Source of the DNA: Niveispirillum sp. SYP-B3756
GTDB taxonomy: Bacteria; Pseudomonadota; Alphaproteobacteria; Azospirillales; Azospirillaceae
Length of the DNA stretch: 64,000 nt
Assembly: GCF_009495745.1 (NCBI RefSeq)
Contig: NZ_WIDQ01000003.1
Span: forward strand, 548,020 to 612,019
Reading direction: 5' to 3'
The notes under the pieces are model-generated. The model saw only the letters and a list, made by a program, of their open reading frames with translations. It did not search any database and was not told where the DNA came from. The translations under genes were made by a program, and so were the position numbers. Of the stretch, positions 25,769 to 35,121 are shown piece by piece. The number at the start of each line of letters is the position of its first letter. The first letter of the stretch is position 1.

Positions 25769-27649
25769 ATGCCGATCATCCGCCGCCTGCCCGATACGCT
25801 TGTCAACCAGATCGCCGCCGGTGAGGTGGTGGAGCGCCCTGCCGCCGCCGTGAAGGAATTGGTGGAGAACGCGCTGGATGCCGGCGCGCGGCGCATCGAC
25901 GTCACCCTGCGCGATGGCGGCAAGGCGCTGCTGTCGGTGGTGGATGATGGGATCGGCATGGTGCCGGAGCAGTTGGAACTGGCGGTGGAACGCCATGCCA
26001 CCTCCAAACTGCCCGATGGCGACCTGACCGATATCCGCACGCTGGGTTTTCGCGGTGAAGCGCTCCCCTCCATCGGTGCCGTAAGCCGCCTGTCCATCAC
26101 CAGCCGCACGGCCGATGCCGACCATGCCAGCATCATTCAGGTGGAAGGCGGGGCCAAGGGGCCGGTCGGCCCGGCGCCGGGCGGCGCAGGCACGCGGGTG
26201 GAGGTGCGCGACCTGTTCTTCGCCACGCCGGCCCGGTTGAAATTCCTGAAAGGCAGCCGCACCGAAAGCCAGCACGCCATTGATATCGTGGAACGGCTGG
26301 CCATGGCGCACCCCCATGTCGCCTTCACGGTGAATGATGAAGGGCGCACGCCAGTGCGGCTGGCCGCCAGCACGGGGGAGGCTGAACAGGCCAGGCTGGT
26401 GCGGCTGGGGGCCGTGCTGGGGCGGGAATTCCAGGAAAATGCCATTCCCGTCAATGCCGAGCGCGCGGGCGTGCGGCTGACCGGCCATATCGGCCTGCCC
26501 ACCTACAACAAGCCGACGGCGGCCGGGCAATATCTGTTCGTCAATGGCCGGCCGGTGAAGGATCGGCTGGTGGTGGGGGCCGTGCGCGGTGCCTATGCCG
26601 ATTTCCTGGCGCGGGACCGTCACCCCGTGCTGGCCCTGTTCCTGGAACTGGACCCGCATGAGGTGGATGTGAATGTGCATCCGGCCAAGACGGAGGTGCG
26701 GTTCCGTGATCAGGCCCTGGTGCGCGGCCTGATCGTCGGTGCCTTGAAACATGCGCTGGCCGCTGCCGGCCACCGGGCCAGCACCACGGTGGCCGCCGAC
26801 ACGCTGGCCAGCCTGACCCCGCGTGTCGCCCCACAGACCAGCCTGTTATGGGAACCACCGGCCCGGCCTGCCGCTGCGGCCGGCCCTGCCTTCCCCGGCC
26901 AGTATCAGCACCACGCCCCGCCGCCGGTGGCGCGCGAGTTGGCGGAGGCAAGCTGGCGCTTCCAGGCCCCTCTGCCCCAACCGGCAGCGGAACCGCCGGA
27001 TGCCAATTTCGCCCCCGCTGCCCGTAATGAAGCCGTCTCAGACAGTGCGCCGCCGCCGGCCAGCCAGTTTCCCCTGGGTGCTGCGCGGGCACAGCTGCAC
27101 GCCACCTATATCGTGGCGCAGACGGAAAACGGCATCATCATCGTCGACCAGCACGCCGCCCATGAACGGCTGGTCTATGAGCGGATGAAGCAGGACATGC
27201 TGGGGGCCGGGGTAAAGCGCCAGATGCTGCTGATCCCGGAGGTGGTGGAGCTGGACCCGGCCGATGCCGACCGGGTGGGCGAACGCGCGGCCGAACTGGC
27301 GGAGATGGGCCTGATCCTGGAAACCTTCGGGTCGGGTGCCGTGGTGGTGCGCGAAGTGCCGGCCATGCTGGGCGCGCGGGCCGATGTGCGCGGCCTGATC
27401 AAGGATATTGCCGACGAGCTGGCCGAGCTGGGCGACGCCCACGCGCTGAAGGAACGGTTGGAGGCGATCTGTTCGCGCATGGCCTGCCATGGCAGCGTAC
27501 GCGCTGGCCGGGCGATGAATGTGGACGAAATGAACGCCCTGCTGCGTCAGATGGAAGCGACACCCCATAGTGGCCAGTGCAACCATGGCCGCCCCACCTA
27601 TGTGGAGCTGAAGCTGGGCGATATCGAAAGGTTATTTGGCCGCCGGTGA
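25769..27649 (+). CDS. mutL: DNA mismatch repair protein MutL (endonuclease type)
   Basis: Links MutS mismatch recognition to strand removal. 626 residues from ATG 25769 (MPIIRRLP); an ATG four codons upstream is possible. The GHKL ATPase is marked by [28 protein letters not shown] and [13 protein letters not shown] linker rich in Pro/Ala (about 340-440) leads to the C-terminal dimerisation and nuclease domain with [15 protein letters not shown], the DQHA(X)2E(X)4E metal motif, plus ACHGSVRAG and [11 protein letters not shown]. That motif indicates an intrinsic nickase, as expected in bacteria without MutH. Confidence 0.95.
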   Translation: MPIIRRLPDTLVNQIAAGEVVERPAAAVKELVENALDAGARRIDVTLRDGGKALLSVVDDGIGMVPEQLELAVERHATSKLPDGDLTDIRTLGFRGEALPSIGAVSRLSITSRTADADHASIIQVEGGAKGPVGPAPGGAGTRVEVRDLFFATPARLKFLKGSRTESQHAIDIVERLAMAHPHVAFTVNDEGRTPVRLAASTGEAEQARLVRLGAVLGREFQENAIPVNAERAGVRLTGHIGLPTYNKPTAAGQYLFVNGRPVKDRLVVGAVRGAYADFLARDRHPVLALFLELDPHEVDVNVHPAKTEVRFRDQALVRGLIVGALKHALAAAGHRASTTVAADTLASLTPRVAPQTSLLWEPPARPAAAAGPAFPGQYQHHAPPPVARELAEASWRFQAPLPQPAAEPPDANFAPAARNEAVSDSAPPPASQFPLGAARAQLHATYIVAQTENGIIIVDQHAAHERLVYERMKQDMLGAGVKRQMLLIPEVVELDPADADRVGERAAELAEMGLILETFGSGAVVVREVPAMLGARADVRGLIKDIADELAELGDAHALKERLEAICSRMACHGSVRAGRAMNVDEMNALLRQMEATPHSGQCNHGRPTYVELKLGDIERLFGRR

Positions 27650-27740
27650 AAATGTCATCGGGACATGTGCGTTCATACAGGAAGGGGGCAGACGGATTAT
27701 GCTGCCGGCCACGCCCCCGCCTGCATTGGAGAACCAACCC

Positions 27741-28439
27741 ATGAGCCATGGCATCGCCCTGATCGACACGCTGCTGATCGGCACCCCGGAACCGCTGGGA
27801 CCGAAAGGGGTGCCCAGCAGCATCCAGGCCCGCCGCCCCGTGCCGGGCCCGGTGCAAGCCGATGAAAACGGCCTGTTCGGCGATCAGGTGGGCGATGACA
27901 AGGTGCATGGCGGGGCGGAGAAGGCCATCCATCTCTACCCGTTCGACCATTATGCGCGCTGGGCCGCCGAACAGCCTTTGATGGTGCCGCATCTGGCTGC
28001 ACCGGGTGCCTTTGGGGAGAATTTCAGCGTCGCCGGGGTGACGGAGGCTGATATCTGCCTGGGGGACGTGGTGGAGGTGGGGGGCGCCCAGCTTCAAGTG
28101 TCACAGGCCCGTCAGCCCTGCTGGAAGCTGGGGGTACGCTTCGGCCTGCCGGTATTGCCGCGTCTGGTGCAGAAGACCGGGCGCACCGGCTGGTATTACC
28201 GGGTGCTGAAAGCGGGGGCGATTTCCCAGGGCGACCCGATCCGCCTGCTGGACCGGCCCCACCCGGCCTGGGATATCGCCCGCACCCTGCGTGTGCTGTA
28301 TGTCGATACACTGAACCGGGAAGCGCTGGCGGAACTGTCGGAGCTGACCGGCGCCAGCCCCGGCCTGCGCCGGCTGGCCGCCAACCGGCTGGCCAATGCA
28401 ATGGTAGAGGATTGGGGCCGGCGGCTGGATGGGGTTTGA
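27741..28439 (+). CDS. MOSC-domain protein, YiiM-like
   Basis: 232 residues. MOSC domains handle sulfur or molybdenum-cofactor-linked reactions; YiiM-like proteins reduce N-hydroxylated substrates. Visible are DKVHGGAEKAIHLYPFDHYARW, GAFGENFSVAGVTEADICLGD and the conserved Cys in VSQARQPCWKLGVRFG, followed by TGRTGWYYRVLKAG and a small C-terminal helical region. TTGGAG precedes the ATG at 27741. It follows mutL by 91 bp and is convergent with cysS. The exact reaction is not deducible. Confidence 0.85.
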   Translation: MSHGIALIDTLLIGTPEPLGPKGVPSSIQARRPVPGPVQADENGLFGDQVGDDKVHGGAEKAIHLYPFDHYARWAAEQPLMVPHLAAPGAFGENFSVAGVTEADICLGDVVEVGGAQLQVSQARQPCWKLGVRFGLPVLPRLVQKTGRTGWYYRVLKAGAISQGDPIRLLDRPHPAWDIARTLRVLYVDTLNREALAELSELTGASPGLRRLAANRLANAMVEDWGRRLDGV

Positions 28440-28513
28440 GGGGGGCGTTCACGCTAGCAAACGCTTATTGGCGCCAACGCAAACGACCCTTCGCCCCGTT
28501 TTCACCTGCACCA

Positions 28514-28599
28514 ACCGTCACCCCGGCGAAGGCCGGGGTCCAGTTCGTAGAGCGAAGCGCTTGTGGCCCCTGGACCCCGGCCTTCGCCGGGGTGACGGT
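28514..28599. repeat. Long inverted repeat, 30-bp perfect arms
   Basis: Arms 28514-28543 and 28570-28599 are perfectly complementary (ACCGTCACCCCGGCGAAGG... with its complement) around a 26-nt spacer. It lies between the convergent MOSC and cysS genes. The inner arm edge GGGGTCCAG is shared with the second pair at 30113-30201. It resembles dispersed REP/BIME-type elements of GC-rich proteobacteria. Confidence 0.8.
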
Positions 28600-28631
28600 G
28601 GAGAAAGCGGCAATGGCGCCGCCCCCTTCCC

Positions 28632-30005
28632 TCACCCCCGCTTCCAGCTCGTCCCCTGCGGGCCGTCCTCCAGGATGATGCCCTGATCGGCCAAGTCTTT
28701 GCGGATGCGGTCTGCCTCCGCAAAGTTCTTGGCCTTGCGGGCGGCCAGACGGTCGGCAATGGCCTGCTCGATTGCCGCCTCGTCCAAGGCCACCGCCCCG
28801 GCGGGCTGCCACTTGAACCAGCTTTCCGCCGGCTGGCCCAGGAAGCCCATCAGTTGCGCGCCCGCCTTCAGGCCGGCGGCTGCCGCCTGCTTGGCCGCCG
28901 GATCGCTTTCCCGGTGATAGGCATTGGCCAGTTCATGCAGGGCGCTGATGGCCAGCGGCGTGTTCAGGTCGTCCGTCAGGGCCGCCAGCAGGTCGCCCGG
29001 AACCGCCGCGGCCGGCAAGTCACCCGCCGCGCGCAACACGCCATACCAGCGGTCCAGCGTCGCCCGCGCCTGGGCCACCTTCTCCTTCGTGAAGTCCAGC
29101 GGCTGGCGGTAATGCGCCGACAGGATGGCCAGCCGCAACGCCTCCCCCGGAAATTCGTCCAGCAATTCCCGCACGGTGTAGAAGTTGCCCAAGGATTTGG
29201 ACATCTTGTCGCCGGCGATGGTCAGGAAGCCTGAATGCATCCAGACATTGGCCATGACCTGGGTGCCATGGGCGCAACGGCTCTGCGCGATTTCATTTTC
29301 ATGGTGGGGGAAAATCAAATCCAACCCGCCGCCATGAATATCAAACACCTGCCCCAGATGCGCCGCCGTCATGGCGGAGCATTCAATATGCCAGCCAGGA
29401 CGCCCCTTGCCCCACGGGCTGTCCCAGCCCGGCTCGCCCGCCTTGGCCGGCTTCCACAGCACGAAATCGGCGGGTGACTTCTTATAGGGGGCCACCTCCA
29501 CCCGGGCGCCAGCGATCAGATCTTCCTGGCTGCGGCGGGAAAGCTGGCCGTAATCGGCCATGGCAGGCACATGGAACAGCACATGGCCTTCCGCCGCATA
29601 GGCGAAACCCTTCTCCACCAGCCGTTCGATCATCGCCACCATATCGCCGATATGGCGAGTGGCGCGCGGTTCGATGTCGGGGCGCAACAGTCCCAAATCA
29701 TCCATATCGGCATGAAACTGCGCCGTGGTGCGGGCGGTCACACTGTCAATCGGCTCGCCGGACTGGTTCGACCGGTCGATGATCTTGTCATCCACATCGG
29801 TGATATTCCGGGCGTAGGTCACCTGCGGATAAAGCTGCTTCAGCAGCCGGGCCAGCAGGTCAAAGGCACTGAAGGTACGGGCATTGCCGATATGGGCATA
29901 GTCATAGACCGTGGGGCCGCAGACATACAGCTTCACATTGTTCGCATCGATGGGATGGAACGCTTCCTTGGCGCGCAGGAGTGTGTTGTAGAGCGACAGG
30001 GCCAT
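28632..30005 (-). CDS. cysS: Cysteine--tRNA ligase
   Basis: Class I synthetase charging tRNA-Cys. 457 residues starting MALSLYNTLLRAKEAF. Zinc and active-site signatures: LYVCGPTVYDYAHIGNART (with HIGN), WHIECSAM, FPHHENEIAQS and GDKMSKSLGNF (KMSKS). The C-terminal DALR-like helical bundle ends in KNFAEADRIRKDLADQGIILED, the usual CysS tail. Length is typical. A long inverted repeat flanks it on each side, at 28514-28599 downstream and 30113-30201 upstream. Confidence 0.96.
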   Translation of the reverse strand: MALSLYNTLLRAKEAFHPIDANNVKLYVCGPTVYDYAHIGNARTFSAFDLLARLLKQLYPQVTYARNITDVDDKIIDRSNQSGEPIDSVTARTTAQFHADMDDLGLLRPDIEPRATRHIGDMVAMIERLVEKGFAYAAEGHVLFHVPAMADYGQLSRRSQEDLIAGARVEVAPYKKSPADFVLWKPAKAGEPGWDSPWGKGRPGWHIECSAMTAAHLGQVFDIHGGGLDLIFPHHENEIAQSRCAHGTQVMANVWMHSGFLTIAGDKMSKSLGNFYTVRELLDEFPGEALRLAILSAHYRQPLDFTKEKVAQARATLDRWYGVLRAAGDLPAAAVPGDLLAALTDDLNTPLAISALHELANAYHRESDPAAKQAAAAGLKAGAQLMGFLGQPAESWFKWQPAGAVALDEAAIEQAIADRLAARKAKNFAEADRIRKDLADQGIILEDGPQGTSWKRG

Positions 30006-30112
30006 GGGTCTGCTTTCGGAAACTTGGTCTTGAATATCAGGCGAGAGGAGACGGGGCGACAACGCCCTGCTGACATCGGAAATCTGCTTTACGCTCACCC
30101 CTCACCCTGTTT

Positions 30113-30201
30113 GCCTCCCCCGCGAAAGCGGGGGTCCAGGGGCCGCTTGCACCAAACGGTCGGGCCTCTGCCCCCTGGATCCCCGCTTTCGCGGGGAAGG
30201 C
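30113..30201. repeat. Long inverted repeat, about 30-bp arms, upstream of cysS
   Basis: Arms 30113-30142 and 30172-30201 pair with only two mismatches around a 29-nt spacer. The core CCCCGCGAAAGCGGGG-GTCCAGGGG is a variant of the pair at 28514-28599 (CCCCGGCGAAGGCCGGGGTCCAG). It lies between gltX and cysS, near the expected cysS promoter or gltX 3' end. Confidence 0.8.
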
Positions 30202-30224
30202 AGCATTGGTGGATTGGCCAACCA

Positions 30225-31583
30225 TCACGCCACCCGCCCGGCCAGCCGCGCCAGGGCGCGCTCACGGCCGATCAACGGCAGCAGGGTCTTCAGTTCCGGC
30301 CCATGGTCACGCGCCGTCAGCGCGCGGCGGAGCGGCAGGAACAGGGCCTTGCCCTTGGCCCCTGTGGCCGCCCCCACCGCCTTGGTCCAGGCCCCCCAGG
30401 TCGTCTCATCCCACACCCCATCGGGCAGCAGCCCGGCGGCGGTGGCCAGGAAAGCGGCATCATCCACCAGCGGCGTGACCGGCGCATGGGTCACGGCCCA
30501 CCATTCCATGGCATCGGCCAGCTTGGACAGGTTGGGCCGCACGGCCAGCCAGAAGGCCTCATCCACCCCGTCCAACCCCAAAGCCGCCAGCCGCTCGGCC
30601 ATGGCGGCAAACGGGGCCTGATGCAGCACCTGGGCATTCAGGCGCATCAACTCATCCGGATCGAATTTCGGCGTGCCGCGCCCGAACTTGGCGAAGTCGA
30701 ACCCTTCCGCCAGTTCGGCCAGCGATCCGGCCGCCGCAATCGCATCCGCCGTACCCAGCCGCGCGAGATATGACGTCAGCGCCAGCGCCTCCACCCCCTC
30801 TTCCAGCCGCATGGAGCGGACGGAGAGGGAGCCCAGGCGCTTGGACAAACCTTCGCCCTCAGCCCCAGCGATCAGCGGCAGATGGGCGAAGGTCGGCACC
30901 TCCCCCTGCCCTTCCAGCCCGATAATGGCCTGAAACAACTGCACCTGCACCGCCGTGTTGGTCACATGATCCTCGCCGCGCACAATATGGCTGATGGCGA
31001 AATCCACATCATCGACGACGGAGGTGAGCGTATAAAGCGGGCGGCCATCCTCGCGGATCAGCACCGGGTCGGACAGGTCGGCCCCTTTGAAATGCTTGTG
31101 CCCCTGCACCAGATCGTCCCAGACGATATCCTCATGCAGCAGCTTGAAACGCCAATGCGGGCGGCGGCCCTCTGCCTCCAGCCGGGCGCGATCCTCATCG
31201 CTGAGCCGCAGGGCCGCGCGGTCATAGATCGGCGGCAGGTGGCGGGCCAGCAGCGATTTGCGCTTCAGGCCCAGCTCCTCCGGCGTTTCATAGCAGGGAT
31301 AAAGCCGGCCGGCGGCCTTCAGCTTTTCCGCCACCTCCCCATAGCGGGGATAGCGGTCGCTTTCGCGGGCATAACGGTCCCAGGTCAGGCCCAGCCAGGT
31401 CAGATCCTGCGCGATGGCATCGGCATATTCCTGGGTGGAGCGTTCCTCGTCCGTATCATCCAGACGGAACATGAAGCTGCCGCCTTGCCGCGCCGCGAAC
31501 AGCCAGTTCACGATGGCGGTGCGGACATTGCCGATATGCAGGAAGCCGGTGGGGCTGGGCGCGAAACGGACGGCGATCTTCAT
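30225..31583 (-). CDS. gltX: Glutamate--tRNA ligase (second-type GltX)
   Basis: Charges tRNA with glutamate. 452 residues starting [23 protein letters not shown] (HIGN). The second signature reads [15 protein letters not shown] in place of the usual KMSKR, a variant typical of the second GluRS of alphaproteobacteria. In species with two GluRS enzymes and GatCAB, one paralogue often mischarges tRNA-Gln for amidation; whether this one does is inference. It lies 219 bp upstream of cysS on the same strand. Two tRNA-Glu genes are elsewhere in the window. No strong ribosome site; the start rests on the family N-terminus. Confidence 0.93.
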   Translation of the reverse strand: MKIAVRFAPSPTGFLHIGNVRTAIVNWLFAARQGGSFMFRLDDTDEERSTQEYADAIAQDLTWLGLTWDRYARESDRYPRYGEVAEKLKAAGRLYPCYETPEELGLKRKSLLARHLPPIYDRAALRLSDEDRARLEAEGRRPHWRFKLLHEDIVWDDLVQGHKHFKGADLSDPVLIREDGRPLYTLTSVVDDVDFAISHIVRGEDHVTNTAVQVQLFQAIIGLEGQGEVPTFAHLPLIAGAEGEGLSKRLGSLSVRSMRLEEGVEALALTSYLARLGTADAIAAAGSLAELAEGFDFAKFGRGTPKFDPDELMRLNAQVLHQAPFAAMAERLAALGLDGVDEAFWLAVRPNLSKLADAMEWWAVTHAPVTPLVDDAAFLATAAGLLPDGVWDETTWGAWTKAVGAATGAKGKALFLPLRRALTARDHGPELKTLLPLIGRERALARLAGRVA

Positions 31584-31646
31584 GGGGAGAACTGCTTTGG
31601 CAGGCGGGAAATCGGGCCGCAGCGATAGCACGGGCAGCGATTTCCC

Positions 31647-32843
31647 TCAATGCGGTGTGAAAATTTCCTCTGACTGGTCAATGCCACGCAGGGCATGGAC
31701 CCCCAGGGAGCGCATGGCGCGGCCCGAACAGCCGGCAAAGGCGGTGGACACCACCAGCGGGCAATCCAGCCCCTTGGCGGCATCCAGCAGACGGCTGGCC
31801 ATATTCACCGCCGGGCCTACGACCGTGAAATCCAGCCGCCGCCGGCCACCGATATTGCCGAAGGCAACATGGCCCAGATGCAGCGACAGACCATATTCCA
31901 ACGGAATCTGGCCAGCCGGCGGTGCCTCATTCCAGCGGGCGACGGCGGCTTCCAGCGTGGCGGCGGCGGCCAGTGCATGGCCACAGGCTTCGCGCGGGTT
32001 CAGCATGTCGGCAGGGAAGATGGCCAGCATCCCGTCGCCGATGAATTTCAGCACCTCCCCGCCATGCGCCTCCACCGCATCCACCGCCAGTTCGAACCAG
32101 TGGTTCAGGCGGGCCACCACCTCATGGCTGAGATGTTCGGTCGTGTAGCGGGTGAAGTTGCGCAGGTCACAGAACAGCACGGCGGCAAAGATGCTCTCTG
32201 CATCACCGCGCTGGATCTGCCCGGCATAGACCCGCTCCCCCGCGCCCTGGCCCAGATATGTGGTCAGCAGATCGCAGGCGATGGACCGCACCACGCGGGC
32301 TTCCAGCACCGGGGAGACGGCGGCAACAATATGTTCCAGATCGCGGATATCATCGTCACTGAAAGCCGGCACGCGCTTGGCGGCAAAGGACATGGCCGCC
32401 GTGCGGTGCCGATCCTGCACCTGCATGGGGATGATGTAATAATCGGTGAAACCATCGGCCTGCAGACGGCGCAGCAAGGACATTTCCGTCTGTTCCGTCG
32501 CCAGCCGCACACGATAGGGCTGATTGGTCTGGTCCACCTGATAGACCGGGCTGCTGAGATATTCCGACAGGTCGGTATCGACGCGGTGGACCCGGTGGGC
32601 CTGGGTGGCCTGACCGCAGAGCCAGACCCGCCCCTCCCCCACCACCTCGGGATGCAGCAGCTCCAGATTCAAGGAGACACGACCGATGGGCAGGCCGGCG
32701 GCGGCCACCCGGTCAATCAGCTCCGCGAACAGCGCGTCCATATCGGTCAAGCGGTTGCCTTCCAGCAACAGCCAGTCAACGATGGGACGGATGCGGTCGG
32801 ACAGGGCGGGAACCAAGGTGGGTAACTCCGGCAACGTAGTCAC
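31647..32843 (-). CDS. Class III adenylate cyclase with N-terminal sensory domain
   Basis: 398 residues from GTG 32841-32843. Residues about 1-200 form a GAF-like soluble sensor (LFAELIDRVAAAGLPIGRVSLNL... TAAMSFAAKRVPAFSDDDI). Residues about 210-398 are the cyclase catalytic domain: AVLFCDLRNFTRYTTEHLS (metal Asp), GEVLKFIGDGMLAIFP (second Asp and adenine-type Lys) and IGGRRRLDFTVVGPAVNMASRL (transition-state Asn/Arg region). The Lys points to ATP rather than GTP. There are no transmembrane segments. The input signal is unknown. It ends 64 bp upstream of gltX on the same strand. Confidence 0.88.
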   Translation of the reverse strand: MTTLPELPTLVPALSDRIRPIVDWLLLEGNRLTDMDALFAELIDRVAAAGLPIGRVSLNLELLHPEVVGEGRVWLCGQATQAHRVHRVDTDLSEYLSSPVYQVDQTNQPYRVRLATEQTEMSLLRRLQADGFTDYYIIPMQVQDRHRTAAMSFAAKRVPAFSDDDIRDLEHIVAAVSPVLEARVVRSIACDLLTTYLGQGAGERVYAGQIQRGDAESIFAAVLFCDLRNFTRYTTEHLSHEVVARLNHWFELAVDAVEAHGGEVLKFIGDGMLAIFPADMLNPREACGHALAAAATLEAAVARWNEAPPAGQIPLEYGLSLHLGHVAFGNIGGRRRLDFTVVGPAVNMASRLLDAAKGLDCPLVVSTAFAGCSGRAMRSLGVHALRGIDQSEEIFTPH

Positions 32844-32927
32844 CCAGTTTGGTTATCCGACCCCATCAGGACAAGCCCTGTTCACGCCGGGTTGGTATCT
32901 GCATTAACGATTTGCCATCCGGCGGGT

Positions 32928-33665
32928 TTACCCCGCAACAGCCTGATAGATGCGAAAGCCACGGATGCGCAGATGGCTCTGCGTAGTGCGGATGGCGAAA
33001 TGGCCGCGCATATAGGGTTCGGGGTCGTGATAATCGAACAGCAGCACCCCATCACGGAAATAACGGATGGTGGGGCCGGCGGCCAGCAGGGTGATTTTCT
33101 GCCAGCGGTTGGGCACCAGCATGTCAGCCGCATCCTGCCGGTCATTTTCCGGCAAGAGCGGCCGGTCATCCTGCCGACCGATATAGCGGCGGAATCGGGT
33201 GGTCTTGTTCCAGTTGCCGCCCTGGCCGACATAATAGGTTTTCAGCGTATCATAATCCTCAAACTTGCCGCTGCGGATCCGCGCCAGCACATCGCCGCCG
33301 GGGGCGGCGGGATCGGTCGCCATCCAGAAGGCATTCAGGTCACTGACCCGATCATTCGGCCCCCCTTCGGACACCGCCTGCGCCTCATACTCAATCAGCA
33401 CCGGCCCGGAAAGCGGGTGCCGGAACCAGACAGAGGTGCCGGCCGGCACATCAATTTCCATCACCCCGTCTTGTGCCGCCACCCGGCCCGGCCGGTGCAT
33501 CTCCACCTGCCATTGGCCAAGCCCCTGGGTAAAGTCATCACTGTACAACAACGCACCGGGCCGATAGGCCGGGGACGGCGCGGCTGCATCGACGGGCGCA
33601 GCGGCAATGATACCGGTGGACAAGGCAAGGTGCAGAAAGGCGCGGCGGTTCAAAGCGAATCCCAT
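32928..33665 (-). CDS. Secreted DUF6250-like beta-sandwich protein
   Basis: 245 residues. The N-terminus MGFALNRRAFLHLALSTGIIAAAPVDA carries a twin-arginine-like signal with an Ala-rich cleavage site. The mature part is a concanavalin-like beta sandwich (YSDDFTQGLGQWQVEMHRPGRV, NDLNAFWMATDP-like, GNWNKTTRFRRYIG, IRYFRDGVLLFDYHDPEPYMRGHFAIRTTQSHLRIRGFRIY), the pattern of DUF6250/DUF1961 domains linked to polysaccharide-active enzymes. No catalytic residue can be assigned. The upstream gap is AT-rich and probably holds its promoter. Confidence 0.65.
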   Translation of the reverse strand: MGFALNRRAFLHLALSTGIIAAAPVDAAAPSPAYRPGALLYSDDFTQGLGQWQVEMHRPGRVAAQDGVMEIDVPAGTSVWFRHPLSGPVLIEYEAQAVSEGGPNDRVSDLNAFWMATDPAAPGGDVLARIRSGKFEDYDTLKTYYVGQGGNWNKTTRFRRYIGRQDDRPLLPENDRQDAADMLVPNRWQKITLLAAGPTIRYFRDGVLLFDYHDPEPYMRGHFAIRTTQSHLRIRGFRIYQAVAG

Positions 33666-33754
33666 CAGCGAATGATCCCTGATGAACGGGAATCCATAGC
33701 GTTAGGGCTATAAATCCCAATTAATGAGATTCACATCTATATAATAGAATAGCC

Positions 33755-35053
33755 TTACGAACCAGAGCCTTTCTCCGCCCGCAGCCGGGCCCAGTAATCC
33801 AGCCGCTTGCGCACGTCGCGTTCAAAGCCGCGTTCGACGGGGCGGTAAAATTCCCGGCGGGGCATCTCGTCGGGGAAGTAATTCTGCCCGCTGAAGCCTT
33901 CCGGCGTGTCATGGTCGTAATTATAGCCCTTGCCGTAGCCTAACTGCTTCATCAGCTTGGTGGGCGCATTCAGGATATGTTTGGGCGGCGACAGGCTGCC
34001 CGTCTCCTTGGCGGCACGCACCGCCTCCTTATAGGCCGTATAGGCGGCGTTGGATTTCGGCGCCGTGCCCAGATAGATCACCAGTTGGGCAATGGCCAAC
34101 TCCCCCTCCGGGCTGCCCAACCGTTCATAGGCCTCCCAGGCGGCCGTGGCCTGGGTCAATGCAGCCGGGTCGGCCATGCCGATATCCTCCACCGCAAAGC
34201 GGGTCAGGCGGCGGGCGATATAGCGCGGGTCTTCCCCACCGGCCAACATGCGCGCGTACCAATAAAGCGCTGCATCGGTGTCGGAGCCGCGCAACGATTT
34301 ATGCAGGGCGGAAATCAGATTATAATGGCCTTCCTGCGCCTTGTCATAGAGCGGCATCCGCCGCTGCACGGCACTGGCCAGCCCATTGGTATCCAGCAGC
34401 GTGCCCGCCGGCAGGGCAAACAGCTCCTCGCACAGGTTCAGGCAGTAACGGCCATCGCCATCGGCCAGCGCCTTCACCGCATTGCGCGCATCGCCATCCA
34501 CCGGCAGGGGCCGGCCCTCTTCCGCCTCCGCCCGTTGCAGCAGCTGCTCCAGCGCCGCGTCATCCAGCCGGTTCAGGACAAAGACCTGGGCGCGCGACAG
34601 CAGTGCGGCGTTCAGTTCAAAGGATGGATTCTCCGTCGTCGCCCCCACCAGGGTGACGGTGCCATCTTCCACATAGGGCAGGAAACCATCCTGCTGTGAG
34701 CGGTTGAAGCGGTGGATTTCATCGATGAACAGCAGGGTGCCCTGCCCGCCCATCCGCCGCGCGCGCGCCGCCTCGAAGATTTTGCGCAAGTCCGCCACGC
34801 CGGAGAAAATGGCCGACAGGGGCTCAAAGTGCAGGTCGGTGGTCTGGGCCAGCAGCCGGGCCAGCGTGGTCTTGCCACAACCGGGCGGCCCCCAGAGGAT
34901 CATGGAGGAAAGCCGCCGCGCGCCGATCATCCGGCCGATCGGCGCACCCTCGCGCAGCAGATGGTCCTGGCCCACCACGTCGGCCAGTTTCTGGGGCCGC
35001 AACCGGTCGGCCAGGGGCCTTGGTGCGGCGGCATCGAACAATCCTGCGGCCAC
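33755..35053 (-). CDS. rarA: Replication-associated recombination protein A (RarA/MgsA)
   Basis: AAA+ ATPase acting at stalled replication forks. 432 residues. Walker A MILWGPPGCGKTTLARLLA, Walker B GTLLFIDEIHRFNRSQQD, sensor 1 LVGATTENPSFELNAALLSRA, then the lid and MgsA C-terminal oligomerisation domain (LYWYARMLAGGEDPRYIARRL, VEDIGMADP, YPDEMPRREFY-like FPDEMPRREFYRP). The start is a GTG at 35051-35053 with only weak AGCAAG upstream; family alignment supports it. It stands alone between the flagellar block and the secreted protein gene. Confidence 0.94.
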   Translation of the reverse strand: MAAGLFDAAAPRPLADRLRPQKLADVVGQDHLLREGAPIGRMIGARRLSSMILWGPPGCGKTTLARLLAQTTDLHFEPLSAIFSGVADLRKIFEAARARRMGGQGTLLFIDEIHRFNRSQQDGFLPYVEDGTVTLVGATTENPSFELNAALLSRAQVFVLNRLDDAALEQLLQRAEAEEGRPLPVDGDARNAVKALADGDGRYCLNLCEELFALPAGTLLDTNGLASAVQRRMPLYDKAQEGHYNLISALHKSLRGSDTDAALYWYARMLAGGEDPRYIARRLTRFAVEDIGMADPAALTQATAAWEAYERLGSPEGELAIAQLVIYLGTAPKSNAAYTAYKEAVRAAKETGSLSPPKHILNAPTKLMKQLGYGKGYNYDHDTPEGFSGQNYFPDEMPRREFYRPVERGFERDVRKRLDYWARLRAEKGSGS

Positions 35054-35121
35054 GATCTTGCTGCACCCCTGGTCCCGTTCCGTTCCCTTCTACATAGACC
35101 TTGCCGCGACGTAAGGGAAGG

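Noticed and set aside
28514..30201. CRISPR-like repeats around cysS
   Set aside because: Only two inverted pairs, different in sequence, with no regular spacers; they fit REP/BIME-type palindromes.
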